A stretch of 64,000 nucleotides of DNA from the IMG/VR virus record IMGVR_UViG_3300042566_000599, positions 32,346-96,345 of that record. One strand, given 5' to 3'. This document shows positions 14,317-22,472 of this stretch, piece after piece (positions within the stretch are counted from its first letter, which is position 1; each line of letters opens with the position of its first letter). The DNA is from a virus. A model generated the notes under the pieces. That model saw only the letters and a program-made list of their open reading frames with translations. It had not been told where the DNA came from and ran no database searches. The position numbers and the translations under genes are program-made.

Positions 14317-14975
14317 AGTGCACCTCTATGAGAAACCCAAGATACTGCTTGAGTTTTATTAGGGATGTCTACACCAAGTTGTTCAGAAGCAGACTTGTAT
14401 GCGTGCACAAAATGTTGATAACGACCCATAGCAGAAAGGCCGATGTCAGGCGACATCTTTCCTCCACCACCACGTGGTGTTGATTTACGCCCAGTTCCTA
14501 CAAAAGGATGTCCCATAGCAATGTCATAAGCATGACGGTCAATTGTTACTGGTTCTTTGTTACTTGGGTCGTGAATATTCTCAAAAAAACTACGGACTTT
14601 ATGTCCACCCAGTACTTCGTGTGGGTCTTCTCCACTGTGAATTCGTCTTGCTTTTTCTACGTTTGCTGGAAGAAGTGCTCCTGGTACAGAGCCTGTTGTT
14701 CTAAGTTCGTGTGCTTGAGCAACATTCTTATCCCAATCATTGAGAGGAGATAATGCAGCAAGAATTCCTGCTCCTTTACGAACGTCTCCACTACCAACTT
14801 TTTTGGCTTCGTCATGAGCACGCTCATACCACTCAGAACCGCCCTTAAGTAGTTCAGGACTAGACTGGTTATACTTATTTAAAATATTTTGAACATGAAC
14901 GTGAAACTGTTCTTGGGCTAAATTTTTATCCCAACTACCATGTTCGTTAACTCCAAAGAATGCCATTATTGCCAC
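14313..14975 (-). CDS. DUF7178-like phage protein
   Basis: A 220-residue helical protein. It has WYERAHDEAKKVGSGD, AGILAALSPLNDWDKN, VLGGHKVRSFFENI and VTIDRHAYDIAMG, which is the pattern of a conserved actinobacteriophage family (DUF7178 as I remember it). The helix-hairpin flavour of GILAALSP and the conserved IDRHA site hint at a DNA-acting enzyme such as a glycosylase, but this is not established. Confidence 0.55.
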   Translation of the reverse strand: MAIMAFFGVNEHGSWDKNLAQEQFHVHVQNILNKYNQSSPELLKGGSEWYERAHDEAKKVGSGDVRKGAGILAALSPLNDWDKNVAQAHELRTTGSVPGALLPANVEKARRIHSGEDPHEVLGGHKVRSFFENIHDPSNKEPVTIDRHAYDIAMGHPFVGTGRKSTPRGGGGKMSPDIGLSAMGRYQHFVHAYKSASEQLGVDIPNKTQAVSWVSHRGAL

Positions 14976-15499
14976 GCAGGTTTCAAATAAGCCATCATGT
15001 TTTGACGGCGTACATCAATTTGACCTGGAGCATCTGATACTAAATTTGACTTACCATCATTTACTAGGTGTGGAGCAGGAGTTAGTTGAGTTTGTGGAGC
15101 AAAACGCGGTGCACGGTAAACTACCGCACCTTTGCTTGCGTCTGCTTGTGCCAACATTTGACGACGAATACCCATATCTGACGTAAACTCTTGAGGCCAA
15201 AAGTACATAGATGGCTCAATACGTTCACCTTTATGAACACCTCGTTGATAAGCCTTTTGATTTACACGACTCTTTACTGAGTCAAGAAGTCTGTCATCTC
15301 GACGTGAGCGGATTGTTCCTAAATAACCGTCTGGATACTCAGCAGATGGGACGCGGCCAACACCAATACGTGTTGCATCCAGAAGGTCACGAGCAACTGG
15401 AGTTCCTGCCCCACCCTGGTTGTTATAACCAGCAAGTCCTCCGCCACCTAATGATTGCCAGTTTTGACTAGCGGAAAAGTTATTAGCGCCTGTAGGCAT
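14966..15499 (-). CDS. Hypothetical protein
   Basis: A 177-residue protein, Gln-, Gly- and Arg-rich with little predicted core. Unrecognised. It overlaps the DUF7178-like gene by ten bases and shares a base with the gene upstream. Like its neighbours it could be a minor virion or internal protein; nothing in the sequence decides this. Confidence 0.4.
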   Translation of the reverse strand: MPTGANNFSASQNWQSLGGGGLAGYNNQGGAGTPVARDLLDATRIGVGRVPSAEYPDGYLGTIRSRRDDRLLDSVKSRVNQKAYQRGVHKGERIEPSMYFWPQEFTSDMGIRRQMLAQADASKGAVVYRAPRFAPQTQLTPAPHLVNDGKSNLVSDAPGQIDVRRQNMMAYLKPAWQ

Positions 15500-16077
15500 C
15501 AGACACCTCTTCCTCTACGGTTCTTTGCAATCTTTGCATAAACTTCATTAATAGAAATTGGCTTTCCTCGTAAACGTGCGCCACGACTAATGTGAGATTG
15601 CTCAGCAAACTCCATAGCCTTTGGTTTTGGCTCCATACGTTCAGCAGCACTCGACCCTGTTGAAGTACTACGAAATTCTGGATTAGATTCAATGCCCCTT
15701 AATTGACGGCTAAAATAAAGGTTGCCACCTTCTGGACGACGAGTATCCGTACCACCGAGGTCATAACCAGCAATCTGCTTATCACGTTCTCCTGCTGAAC
15801 GAGCAGACTCTAAACTTGTGTGCTTTTGACTTACGTCTTGAAATATTTTATTACCAGATTTCCAAGCACCCTGATAGTCACTACTAGTTGCTTGTACTTC
15901 ATGTTCTTTTCTAAAAGACTTTGCTTGTTCAGGAGTTAACGGAGCATCTGTTATCTTTTCAGCACCTGGTTTTGAGACCATAATGCCAGGTCCTTTTGCA
16001 GGTTGAAAGGTTCGTAAATTGCGGCTTGCTCCGCCTTCATTTGCTAGTTTTGCAAATTCAGAATTACTCAGCACCAC
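15499..16077 (-). CDS. Hypothetical protein
   Basis: A 192-residue basic, polar protein. A Gly-rich opening is followed by LTPEQAKSFRKEHEV and a C-terminal RGARLRGKPISINEVYAKI segment that looks helical. Function unknown. The 14-base overlap with the gene upstream suggests coupled translation. Confidence 0.4.
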   Translation of the reverse strand: MVLSNSEFAKLANEGGASRNLRTFQPAKGPGIMVSKPGAEKITDAPLTPEQAKSFRKEHEVQATSSDYQGAWKSGNKIFQDVSQKHTSLESARSAGERDKQIAGYDLGGTDTRRPEGGNLYFSRQLRGIESNPEFRSTSTGSSAAERMEPKPKAMEFAEQSHISRGARLRGKPISINEVYAKIAKNRRGRGV

Positions 16078-16333
16078 GACCTACCCCCTTGTCAGAACGA
16101 GGCAAACTAGGGGTAGCGTCATCATCAAACTTGTACACAGAACCAGAACTCTTTTTTGAGTAAGGTAGAGGTCCGCCCTTACCCATATCACGGGTACGCC
16201 AAGCAGTGCGTTGTTCATAGGTTCCGCGAGTAGCAGAACCGTACGATACTGGTGACTCTATTTCAGGAGTGACTGGCGTAACAATGCTGTTGTCATCCCC
16301 GAACTGTGAATAAGAACGAGGTTGTGTTGGCAC
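16064..16333 (-). CDS. Hypothetical small protein
   Basis: An 89-residue polar, probably disordered protein with many Ser, Arg and Gly residues. Unrecognised; member of the small-gene run. Confidence 0.35.
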   Translation of the reverse strand: MPTQPRSYSQFGDDNSIVTPVTPEIESPVSYGSATRGTYEQRTAWRTRDMGKGGPLPYSKKSSGSVYKFDDDATPSLPRSDKGVGRGAE

Positions 16334-16335
16334 TT

Positions 16336-16794
16336 TTAGTTACCGTTGTCCATCCCGTATGTGAAGTCAGCACTTTGACGTCCACGAACTGAAGGAACAA
16401 CTTTTGCATTTGAAAGAGTTGCTGATGCTTCAATTGAGTGAACTGCTGGAAACTTTGCTCCAACAACATAGCGAGCACCCATACGCTCAGACTGTGCTGC
16501 ATTTCCTGCAGGAACATTCTTGCGATTTGCTTTGTTCATAATTGTTGGGTCGCCAGCCTGTGTGTTCTTCTTAGGCATCAGTTTTCCACGTAGTGGTTTT
16601 GCACTGATGTTAGTTACACCAGAGTAGTCTGTGCCTACGTAACGACGTGGACTCGACATGTGTGCTGCTGATGCTAAAACTTCTTCTGGGGTGTCAATAC
16701 TTCTGTTTTTCATAGTACCTACCGATTCGAGATGACTTGTAGGAGCACCCATGCGACGGCGCATTGCGTGACCCATTCCTGACCAAGTTGCCAT
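16336..16794 (-). CDS. Hypothetical protein, first gene of the small-protein run
   Basis: A 152-residue basic protein opening MATWSGMGHAMRRRMGAP, with no recognised domain. It is the promoter-proximal gene of the run extending down to 12.4 kb. The 36 bases before it contain an imperfect CCTTG/CAAGG hairpin that may end the SpoVS transcript. Confidence 0.4.
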   Translation of the reverse strand: MATWSGMGHAMRRRMGAPTSHLESVGTMKNRSIDTPEEVLASAAHMSSPRRYVGTDYSGVTNISAKPLRGKLMPKKNTQAGDPTIMNKANRKNVPAGNAAQSERMGARYVVGAKFPAVHSIEASATLSNAKVVPSVRGRQSADFTYGMDNGN

Positions 16795-16830
16795 AATAAC
16801 TCCCTTGCTTACTCCAAGGATAAGCCCGTT

Positions 16831-17118
16831 TTAACTGGCTGTAATGACGAATACGATGGCGCTTATCTCTCCATCGCGGCTTTCAATTGTCGTAAAACCT
16901 GGCTTACAGGTTAAGTCCATGCCACGAGGAGCGACATAGCCACGAGAAATTGCGATTGCTTTTACAGCCTGGTTCACTGCTCCAGCGCCTACAGCACGTA
17001 GTTTGACCTCGTGCTTTTCATAGATTGCATGAGCGATTGCTGATGCAACGGATTGAGGGTTTGACCCTGCGCTTACTCGTAAAAACGGTTCTTCTGTAGA
17101 GGTTACTTCTATAGTCAC
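16831..17118 (-). CDS. spoVS: SpoVS-family protein
   Basis: A 95-residue protein that matches SpoVS almost end to end: LRVSAGSNPQSVASAIAHAI, VGAGAVNQAVKAIAISRGYV and a closing SAIVFVI strand. SpoVS has an Alba-like fold and can bind nucleic acid; in Bacillus it affects septation and sporulation, but homologs occur in non-sporulating bacteria and phages. Here it may alter host cell-cycle expression or coat DNA; both are inference. The 55 bases before it hold no clear promoter. Confidence 0.85.
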   Translation of the reverse strand: MTIEVTSTEEPFLRVSAGSNPQSVASAIAHAIYEKHEVKLRAVGAGAVNQAVKAIAISRGYVAPRGMDLTCKPGFTTIESRDGEISAIVFVITAS

Positions 17119-17173
17119 AGATATGAGTCCTTTGGGTTCGATGTAGTGCCACTCCTAAGACAAAATAGTAGAA

Positions 17174-17752
17174 CTAATCTCTGGATTGGTCTCGATATTT
17201 GATGTCCTGAATTTGGGTTACGACAGCCTCTTCTACCTTGTCCTTGGCTATACCAGCAGCCAATCTAGCCAGAGCGTATGAGTCGGCAGCATTATCGTCG
17301 TTGAATTCTATGCCCCATCTTTTATATATTTGCAGCAACATCTCTTGCTTTTTAGCGTTCCCTTTACCTGCTGCATACTTCTTTAAAGTCATTGGAGGAA
17401 CCATTACTGGAAATCTAATGTCGTCATCAAAGTAGTCGTAGATGGTCAACTTTACTAGAGCAGATAGTTCACCCAGTACTAATGCGGAATGACTAGCAAG
17501 CACAGTGCCTTCCATCGCAATTTTCTGTATGGCATGAGTTTCAGAAATGTAGTCAAGATGGTCAAACAAAAATTGACGAATGTCTACTAGACGCTCAACA
17601 CCAAAGTAAGGTGATTTGTATACCCAAGTGTGATACTTAGACGGTTGATTAATTTGCAAAGCAGTGAAGGCAAATCCAGTAAGAGATTGGTCAATGCCTA
17701 TTGTTACCGAGTTACCATCTTCAAGATTACCGTCAAATGATTTGGTCGGCAC
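17174..17752 (-). CDS. RuvC-like Holliday junction resolvase
   Basis: Resolves branched DNA left by recombination and replication, allowing packaging. The RNase H-like fold is marked by Asp21 in VTIGIDQSLTG, the Glu of KIAMEGTVLASHS after the second sheet, and the paired acids in NDDNAADSYALA. KKYAAGKGNAKKQEM is the typical DNA-binding loop. At 192 residues the size fits. It overlaps the DUF6378-like gene by 20 bases and leads into the recombination block. Confidence 0.85.
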   Translation of the reverse strand: MPTKSFDGNLEDGNSVTIGIDQSLTGFAFTALQINQPSKYHTWVYKSPYFGVERLVDIRQFLFDHLDYISETHAIQKIAMEGTVLASHSALVLGELSALVKLTIYDYFDDDIRFPVMVPPMTLKKYAAGKGNAKKQEMLLQIYKRWGIEFNDDNAADSYALARLAAGIAKDKVEEAVVTQIQDIKYRDQSRD

Positions 17753-18017
17753 GGCGCTCTCTTTCGGTAATTACCATGTCAACAGTTCCTAGATAACCAG
17801 CGCCGTCTACCAAGTTATCCCTCTTATGTTTGTAGGCTTCTCTTGCAATCTTTACCCAAGTCATAGCAAGACCGACCTGTTCTTCTGTAAGTTCTATATT
17901 AAAGATTACTTCCCATCCCTTTTTGATTCGATTAAAGTTATCAAGGGGATGGTCGTAAGACTCATTTCTGTCATTGTTTATTAACTGGTGTGCTTCAGGC
18001 AAAATTGGTTCACTCAT
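17733..18017 (-). CDS. DUF6378-like protein
   Basis: A 94-residue protein starting MSEPILPEAHQLINNDR, chosen because its ATG overlaps the protease stop (ATGA); a longer reading would begin inside the protease. It contains ESYDHPLDNFNRIKKGWEVIF and AMTWVKIAREAYKHKRDNL, the conserved core of a widespread phage family whose fold may be MazG-like (all-alpha NTP pyrophosphatase). Its ExxxYxHP pattern supports that only loosely. Confidence 0.6.
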   Translation of the reverse strand: MSEPILPEAHQLINNDRNESYDHPLDNFNRIKKGWEVIFNIELTEEQVGLAMTWVKIAREAYKHKRDNLVDGAGYLGTVDMVITERERRADQII

Positions 18018-18889
18018 GGAATTAGTACATACCTTCCTGTTAGCCATTGGTTAGATGCAGTTGTTGTTGCGATGCTTGCGTATGTCTCATTAATTGTTGA
18101 CTTCAAGTTCTTCATCCACCACCCAGCAAAAGCAGCAGTGGAATTGGACGTGCCTACAGCAAATTGTTTTGTGCCATTCATTGCAGTATGAAAGAAACGA
18201 CCATTAGTGTAGAAGTCAGTAGATGTGTGGCCATTGCTGTACAAAGCAATAGTTGGAGTTGCGTCTTTATTCCAAGCCTCGCCACCTCGTAATGCAGGAT
18301 TATCGGTTGCTCCAACAGAGACTACATCAGCAATACAAGCAGGAACAGCGATATTGGCTCTGTTCTTTTCATTACCAGTGGAAGCAATTACTGCTACCTC
18401 TTGTTGTTTCAAGGAAGAAATTGTTCCAGTTAATTCGGATGTTGCTCTACATGGAGCGTTTACTTTTCCTTGAGAGATGCTAACGGCTTTAATATTGTGT
18501 TTAGAAGCATTTGCTACAACCCATTCAAGAGCCTTGGTAATATCGTCAATGGTGTAAGCACCTGCTCTACCATTAGTGCTCAATCCAAGAACTCGAATTA
18601 ACACAACTTTTGCATTAGGATTTACTCCTGTAAGAATTGAAAGCATGGTTGTCCCATGAGCAAAGGCTGGAAGTGAATTGGCTGCAACCGACGCTGCTCC
18701 AGTGCCTTCTTGAAAACGTGTTCCGTTAGGACAGGCTGCGTTAGAAACAATACAAACTTCGTGAACTACATTGTTTGGAAACAAAGATGCATTAAACCCA
18801 ACATCAATAATTGCAACAGTAGGCGATTGTGCGTTGGCTGGATATAAACCCCCAACCAATAGTAAAACTACAACCAATAACTTTTTCAT
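18014..18889 (-). CDS. Secreted subtilisin-like serine protease
   Basis: A 291-residue S8-family protease. Residues 1-20 are a clear signal peptide ending ANA-Q. The triad is visible: Asp29 (VAIIDVGF), His78 (AFAHGTTML) and Ser248 (AVGTSNSTAA), with oxyanion Asn173 in STGNE. It lacks an obvious prodomain, since the catalytic Asp follows the signal peptide by nine residues. It should be exported and act outside the cell or at the envelope. It lies between recombination genes with four-base overlaps on both sides, so it is expressed with DNA-processing proteins, an odd partnership. Possible roles are shaving host surface proteins, acting in lysis, or processing virion proteins after release. 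Confidence 0.88.
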   Translation of the reverse strand: MKKLLVVVLLLVGGLYPANAQSPTVAIIDVGFNASLFPNNVVHEVCIVSNAACPNGTRFQEGTGAASVAANSLPAFAHGTTMLSILTGVNPNAKVVLIRVLGLSTNGRAGAYTIDDITKALEWVVANASKHNIKAVSISQGKVNAPCRATSELTGTISSLKQQEVAVIASTGNEKNRANIAVPACIADVVSVGATDNPALRGGEAWNKDATPTIALYSNGHTSTDFYTNGRFFHTAMNGTKQFAVGTSNSTAAFAGWWMKNLKSTINETYASIATTTASNQWLTGRYVLIP

Positions 18890-19353
18890 ACGTATTCCCT
18901 CCTTGGCCCTCCAGCCGTTCTACGAGTTATCTCTCTTGAAACTAAAGTGATGTCTCGTTCTTGGTTATTAAGCATCATTTCTAGAATCTTGCGACGAGCA
19001 TACTTCTCTTCGAACTTATCTTCAAGTTCTAAAACTTCAGAATCAACTGCAATCTGTGCTCTAATCAAAGTTACTTTATCGCCTTTTGTTGCAGAACCCA
19101 TTTTCTCTACCATTAGACGATTAGTCTTTAGGTCTAAGGCTCGTTGAGCCCCTCTTTCCTGTAACTGCGATTCCGCTAACTGAGAGGCTATGTAATCGGC
19201 CCAACCAGTTAACACAGTAAACAACTCAGCCAACTGCTCACTACTAAGAGAAGTAATGTCTGGCGGTAGAGGAGTTAACTCATAGGTGGGTTTTGGTACT
19301 TCAACAGCCTTTTCTAATAAAGGGTCCCAAGTATTTACGGAATTAAGTCGCAT
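18886..19353 (-). CDS. Hypothetical coiled-coil protein in recombination cluster
   Basis: A 155-residue, mostly helical protein with a long charged segment from about 60 to 140 (LELEDKFEEKYARRKILEMM) likely to form a coiled coil. Position beside the Cas4-like nuclease and near the RecA gene recalls recombination mediators such as T4 UvsY, which are similar in size and helical, but there is no sequence signature to confirm it. It overlaps the nuclease by 19 bases. Confidence 0.5.
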   Translation of the reverse strand: MRLNSVNTWDPLLEKAVEVPKPTYELTPLPPDITSLSSEQLAELFTVLTGWADYIASQLAESQLQERGAQRALDLKTNRLMVEKMGSATKGDKVTLIRAQIAVDSEVLELEDKFEEKYARRKILEMMLNNQERDITLVSREITRRTAGGPRREYV

Positions 19354-20183
19354 TGTTTACACCCATCTCTAGATACGTTGCATTTAGGTATAACATCAGC
19401 ATCTACTGCATCAATTACTTTTTTAGCAGCGTTAAAAATTCTTTCAACAATTTCAAAATCAGCCTTTACTGTGAACTCTTTGTAGTCCTGGTCTGCTTTC
19501 AACTCATAAAGAAACACAATTTCTTTAGGCGCTTCATCTCCATACATACGACTAGCCAGTTCTAAGTACATTTGACCCTGCAATAGGTGACTGCGAAATG
19601 GTCTACGAATATTCTTCCAAGCCCTTGTAACATCACCATCAGCATCGTACAAAAGGTCTGGAGCCTCAAACCTCAGAGTTCCTGCTCCAATAGACTTTAT
19701 TTCTATCAAACAATCTTCACCAAGGTTCTTAATCCAACCATCTGTATGACCAGAAATACGTAATGAGTCTTCTCTAAGACTTACTTCACCGTACTCTAAA
19801 ACATCACATCCGCAATGCTCACACTCTTTAGGTGACAGTCCAAAAGTAATACCTTTGCAATAAACACAATTAAACTTTCCATACAAGTTACCCATTTCAT
19901 AAAAACGGTTTTGCCATTTTTCATGGATGGCGTGCCCTTCGTCAAAGATGTTCTGTAGTCTAAGAGACGGTTTGTCTGGCTTCTTTTTACCGCCTTTTAA
20001 TAGGTAAAAAGAATACCTATGACACCAATCAGACTTGATAATTTCAGATGGGTGTAAAACATCTGTTCTTCGGTCTGACTCTGGGCTACGCAAAAGGTGT
20101 CTCTCTACATCACCTATAAGACGTGTTTCAGTCTTTTTGGCATCCAAGAACTTCTTTAGGTCTTTCGACGCTTGAACTGGCAT
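19335..20183 (-). CDS. Cas4/RecB-like PD-(D/E)XK exonuclease
   Basis: A 282-residue nuclease. The active site shows as Asp148 (GHTDGWI), Glu161-x-Lys163 (LIEIKSI) and Gln202 (LLQGQMYLEL). Cys54 plus Cys268, Cys275 and Cys278 (CNVSRDGCKQC) repeat the Cas4/AddB arrangement that holds a [4Fe-4S] cluster. In addition CVYC at 106-109 and CEHC at 121-124 form an inserted zinc ribbon. Phage proteins of this type make 3' ends for the RecA-like recombinase. No other CRISPR gene is present, so this is not a CRISPR adaptation module. Confidence 0.85.
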   Translation of the reverse strand: MPVQASKDLKKFLDAKKTETRLIGDVERHLLRSPESDRRTDVLHPSEIIKSDWCHRYSFYLLKGGKKKPDKPSLRLQNIFDEGHAIHEKWQNRFYEMGNLYGKFNCVYCKGITFGLSPKECEHCGCDVLEYGEVSLREDSLRISGHTDGWIKNLGEDCLIEIKSIGAGTLRFEAPDLLYDADGDVTRAWKNIRRPFRSHLLQGQMYLELASRMYGDEAPKEIVFLYELKADQDYKEFTVKADFEIVERIFNAAKKVIDAVDADVIPKCNVSRDGCKQCDLIP

Positions 20184-20500
20184 TACACATCCTTACTAAA
20201 TATAAACTCTTCTAAGGTCATTTTCTTTTTGTATTTTTTTTGCCACTTTCGTACTAAAGCGTTCCTTTCTCGATGAGAGAGTCCTCCCCAAATTCCATGA
20301 GGCTCGTCTCTAGAGACTGCGTCCCATAAACATGCGTTTTTAACTGGACAGTGAGTTTTTCCGTTCTCACCAAAACAAAAAGCCTTTGCTTTTTCAGCAA
20401 TGACTTTGTACTGCTCCTTATCTCGTGGTGGATAAAAGAGGTCAGTATCTTCTCCTGAGCATTTAGCCTGATATCTCCAGGCGTACTCTGGTTCTTCCAT
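20183..20500 (-). CDS. Second WhiB-family protein with altered cysteine spacing
   Basis: Cys14, Cys42, Cys51 and Cys57 with GIWGG at 69-73 identify WhiB. The central pair is not CxxC: CFGENGKTHC puts eight residues between the second and third cysteines, while the last interval (x5) is normal. A basic C-terminal tail follows. It lies inside the replication block, transcribed opposite to the other WhiB gene, so the two are probably expressed at different times. The stop is one base from the nuclease start. Confidence 0.85.
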   Translation of the reverse strand: MEEPEYAWRYQAKCSGEDTDLFYPPRDKEQYKVIAEKAKAFCFGENGKTHCPVKNACLWDAVSRDEPHGIWGGLSHRERNALVRKWQKKYKKKMTLEEFIFSKDV

Positions 20501-20503
20501 ATG

Positions 20504-20821
20504 TTAGGCATCCTTTGTCTTGTCTCGCATCTCTAGGAAATCATTCTCAAGAAGAATGACGTAATCTTCCCCATCGAGATGAATGCCTAAAACTGGCATT
20601 CTTCCTTCAAGGATTGCCTCTCTAACGTTCTTTTTTAAAACATCGGACTTTACAGTGAATTGTTTTTTTCCAGTCCACTTGTGCTCAATCAGCAGGTCGT
20701 CTGAACGCACATCGCCCTTTCTTGCCCAAAGAGCACCCGACGCCGCATTACGTGTTCCACCAATGGTTTTGGCAAGACGTTTCTCATGCTTCAGGGACTC
20801 TTTTTGCCCTTTACTCCTCAA
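20504..20821 (-). CDS. PD-(D/E)XK Holliday-junction-resolvase-like endonuclease
   Basis: A 105-residue protein with GGTRNAASGALWARKGDVRS, DDLLIEHKWTGKKQFTV and VLGIHLDGEDYVIL. The acid in GDVRSDDLLIEHK gives D-x(n)-ExK geometry, as in small archaeal-type resolvases and VRR-like nucleases found in actinobacteriophages. With the RuvC-like protein it would be a second junction nuclease. A role in packaging or host-DNA breakdown is also possible. Confidence 0.65.
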   Translation of the reverse strand: MRSKGQKESLKHEKRLAKTIGGTRNAASGALWARKGDVRSDDLLIEHKWTGKKQFTVKSDVLKKNVREAILEGRMPVLGIHLDGEDYVILLENDFLEMRDKTKDA

Positions 20822-21059
20822 GTTCTATTTTGCCTTCCTCGTAACCGTGAAGCAACTTAGGAACTATATAGAACAAGGTCTCTCTCCAAAAACACCTGTT
20901 ACAGCCACAAAAAGGTTCTCCCGATAATGTTTCAGTGACCTCTTCATCTGCTCCTTCAGAATAAACGGCTTCGAATAACATGTCGGTGTAGGTCTCTACC
21001 CCTCGTTCTAACTCTTCTGCCCATTCTGGGTCATTTACAAAAAACTCCTTCTCAGTCAT
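20811..21059 (-). CDS. Hypothetical acidic protein with CxCxxC motif
   Basis: An 82-residue very acidic protein containing FCGCNRCFWRET, a CxCxxC cluster that may bind zinc, flanked by helices. Unrecognised. It overlaps the recA-like gene by eight bases and the resolvase by eleven. Confidence 0.5.
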   Translation of the reverse strand: MTEKEFFVNDPEWAEELERGVETYTDMLFEAVYSEGADEEVTETLSGEPFCGCNRCFWRETLFYIVPKLLHGYEEGKIELEE

Positions 21060-22098
21060 CGGAACCTACTGATATCGCGTCTGTAGATTCAAGAACAAGT
21101 TTTTCTAACTCTTCTTTTAAATCCAATTCACTGCGAAGACTGTCAATGACAGACTCAGTGCCTTGCCATTTTCTTTCACCGTAGTAATACCATCCACCCT
21201 TACGCTCTATAACCCCTTTGACGACTGCAAGAGCAGCGATTTCTTTAGCAAAGTCATACTCTCCAGGAAGGCAAGCGCCACCATTTGTAAAGTAAAAGTC
21301 AAAATATGCAACTCTTTGTGGGGGAGCCGTTTTATTCTTAAGAGTCCTAACCTTGATTCGTTGACCAATTCGGACCTTATTGTTACCTGAACCAAGTTCA
21401 ATCCATTCATCTCGACGGATTTCACACCGAGTAAAAAATGCATAATTCTTTCCCTCACCTCCAGGAGTGGTGCGAGGGTCTCCGTGCATTACACCAATCT
21501 TCATGCGGTACTGATTGATGACAATACCCAATACTGGGCGTTCTGCTTCAACAAGGCTTCTTTTCATTGCAGTACCGACAACTCTAAAGAACTTGTTAGT
21601 TAGTAGTGCTCCTCTTCCTACAGTTGCTTCGTCCATATTCTTTTCTAACTCAGGAGAAGGTGATAAGGCTGGAAGAGAGTCGATAACAATTGCGTCTACA
21701 GACTTAGACTCAGCAAAAGCAATGACTGCATCATAGGCTTCTTCCATAACGCTAGTCTCAACGACAATAACTCTGCTGGTATCGACACCACACATTTCAG
21801 CATATTCAGGTACCCATGCTTCTGCTGCAACCCAAACAGTTGTGAAGTTTGGGTCTTTCTCTTGATTAGCAGCGATAGTTTTTAAGGCTACTGCTGTCTT
21901 TCCATGAGACGGTTCGCCAATTAATTCATTCCATTGATTTCCAGGAAATCCACCGCCCAAGACATAGTCGAGAGTTGTAGAACCGCTGGTAAACCTAGGA
22001 ACAAGGTCAGAACGAATATCATTAGCAAACACAACAACGCCATCACCAAACTTTTTATTAAGTTGTGCGACAATCTTTTTTGCCTCATCAGTTATCAT
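21052..22098 (-). CDS. recA: RecA-like recombinase
   Basis: A 348-residue strand-exchange ATPase. GEPSHGKTAVAL is the Walker A loop, with VDAIVIDSLPAL as Walker B and VINQYRMKIGVMHGDPRTTPG as the L1/L2 region. The N-terminal oligomerisation helix of bacterial RecA is short, as in UvsX-type phage enzymes. It acts with the Cas4-like nuclease, the probable SSB and the resolvases. The start overlaps the previous stop. Confidence 0.9.
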   Translation of the reverse strand: MITDEAKKIVAQLNKKFGDGVVVFANDIRSDLVPRFTSGSTTLDYVLGGGFPGNQWNELIGEPSHGKTAVALKTIAANQEKDPNFTTVWVAAEAWVPEYAEMCGVDTSRVIVVETSVMEEAYDAVIAFAESKSVDAIVIDSLPALSPSPELEKNMDEATVGRGALLTNKFFRVVGTAMKRSLVEAERPVLGIVINQYRMKIGVMHGDPRTTPGGEGKNYAFFTRCEIRRDEWIELGSGNNKVRIGQRIKVRTLKNKTAPPQRVAYFDFYFTNGGACLPGEYDFAKEIAALAVVKGVIERKGGWYYYGERKWQGTESVIDSLRSELDLKEELEKLVLESTDAISVGSDD

Positions 22099-22472
22099 CC
22101 ATCAATCCTTCCAACTATCTGTTGTGGGTTAAAGTTATTTGTTACATCGTTTCCTCGGGCTGACTTTGTTGTCCCCTCTACTTTTGCTCCAGTTAAAGAA
22201 CCGTATCGACTACCAGATTGCTCAAGAGGATACCCGCAGTCATAGCAACGTAACTTTGCGCCAGCAACACTCATGTAGTTGTTAGAAGAACAATTTGGAC
22301 AAGACTGTGTCTGTGCAGCACTCTGTGCCTTTGATAAAGGAGCAGAAGGCTGTGAAGGAACATACTGAGTCATAGGCTGTTGAGACGGTGGCATAGGCAT
22401 GTTTGTTGGACGCGATTGTTGTGGGGGTGTTTGTTGTCCTAGTTTATCTGCCCACCAGTTTGCATTACTCAT
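22095..22472 (-). CDS. Zinc-ribbon protein with Pro/Gln-rich N-terminus
   Basis: A 125-residue protein. Residues 1-55 are Pro/Gln/Ser-rich and disordered; CPNCSSNNYM and LRCYDCGYPLE form a zinc ribbon at about 58-82; the tail is disordered. It lies between the polymerase/paralog genes and recA with four-base overlaps, so it could be a recombination or transcription accessory factor. Common in actinobacteriophages, function unknown. Confidence 0.55.
   Translation of the reverse strand: MSNANWWADKLGQQTPPQQSRPTNMPMPPSQQPMTQYVPSQPSAPLSKAQSAAQTQSCPNCSSNNYMSVAGAKLRCYDCGYPLEQSGSRYGSLTGAKVEGTTKSARGNDVTNNFNPQQIVGRIDG

Noticed and set aside
17988-18483. Plus-strand frames opposite the subtilisin gene
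   Set aside because: The minus-strand frame shows a full catalytic triad and signal peptide; the opposite frames have no recognisable features.
19335-20183. CRISPR adaptation gene (Cas4)
   Set aside because: The protein is Cas4-like, but no cas1, cas2 or repeat-spacer array is seen and it is linked to RecA and resolvases, so it is a phage recombination nuclease.
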